In this document: piece after piece, positions 63,773 to 64,000 of the stretch | Layout: every line of letters begins with the position of its first letter | Numbering within the stretch: position 1 is the stretch's first letter | From: an uncultured Bacteroidales bacterium | Lineage (GTDB): Bacteria; Bacteroidota; Bacteroidia; Bacteroidales; Paludibacteraceae | NCBI GenBank assembly: GCA_900319105.1 | Contig: ONND01000003.1 | Span: forward strand, 180,225-244,224 | Reading direction: 5' to 3' | Length of the DNA stretch: 64,000 bases | The notes under the pieces: generated by a model | Databases searched by the model: none | What the model was told of the DNA's origin: nothing | The model's input: the letters and a program-made list of their open reading frames with translations, nothing else | Made by a program: the position numbers and the translations under genes

Positions 63773-64000
63773 AAAAAGCGCTACAAAGGTACAACAATTT
63801 TTTGACATATGCAAGATATAAAGCATTTTTTTTAAAATTGCCTATTCTACTAAGCAAAAAGCACATTCTTACCGACATATAGAATATTTTTCATCCTTCC
63901 AAATCGGCAGAATAGAATATACTAAAGGGTAGCCCGAAGGAGCAGATGAACGTCCGTACGAGTAGGAATTTTCGAGGATTGTGCGGCATACTTGGACTTG
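63773..64000. repeat. Direct repeat, copy 2 (runs off the window)
   Basis: Copy of 61850-62076 in the same orientation. Recombination between the two copies would delete the invertase promoter region, the small ORF and the AAA ATPase gene (about 1.9 kb). Confidence 0.85.

Noticed and set aside
61850-64000. Insertion sequence or transposon
   Set aside because: No transposase and no terminal inverted repeats were found; the repeats are direct copies of the invertase locus.

Overview
The window is chromosomal DNA from a member of the Bacteroidales (Bacteroidota). Four things support this. The cluster rpoC-rpoB-rplL-rplJ-rplA-rplK-nusG-secE-tRNA-Trp-tuf-tRNA cluster-xerC is laid out as in that order. 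Promoters have the form TTTG/TTG, 20 bp, TAnnTTTG. Nine or so secreted proteins end in a type IX secretion (T9SS) C-terminal sorting tail. Lipoprotein and two-gene starch features are also typical. I cannot name a genus; a gut or oral lineage near Paludibacteraceae/Prevotellaceae is a guess.

Layout. 1-1.8 kb: a STAS-like protein, an envelope protein and a RelE/ParE-type toxin-antitoxin pair, with a duplicated upstream sequence. 2.2-15.8 kb: the RNA polymerase, ribosomal protein, nusG/secE and tuf genes, all on the minus strand, with tRNA-Trp, Thr, Tyr and Thr and the remains of a tRNA-Gly. 15.9-18.8 kb: XerC-type recombinase, Dcu transporter, lipoprotein. 18.8-32.5 kb: a minus-strand run starting with a 5'-nucleotidase lipoprotein, then a lipoprotein that carries a CCA/poly(A)-polymerase nucleotidyltransferase domain, a 3075-residue LamG T9SS protein and smaller envelope proteins. 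A membrane-anchored AraC regulator lies just upstream, and two direct repeats lie next to the promoter. 33.8-35.2 kb: two deoxynucleoside kinases. 35.2-43.6 kb: four GH13 amylases and one binding protein, all with T9SS tails. 43.6-46.1 kb: trmO, tRNA-Phe, a DUF4143 ATPase. 46.3-61.1 kb: a three-gene cell-surface operon headed by a 3142-residue protein, and a dynamic region around it. 61.2-64 kb: an Mpi-like serine DNA invertase, an ATPase and broken duplicates of the invertase locus.

The most striking feature is at 57.9-59.6 kb. The giant surface gene and a short, divergently oriented ORF share a perfect 25-bp inverted repeat in the same reading frame. Beyond the repeat the giant gene continues for about 2800 codons, while the short ORF stops after 13. 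Inversion of the 1.7-kb segment between the repeats would exchange the signal peptide and first domain of the giant protein without breaking the frame. A serine invertase of the Mpi type lies 1.6 kb away. Both alternative leaders also contain tandem 11-bp repeats, a unit that is not a multiple of three, directly before the signal peptide. Further 11-bp arrays and dispersed 7-bp-based repeats occur in and between genes throughout the window.

All calls come from reading the sequence and the translations; no database search was run, and family assignments rest on recognised motifs.
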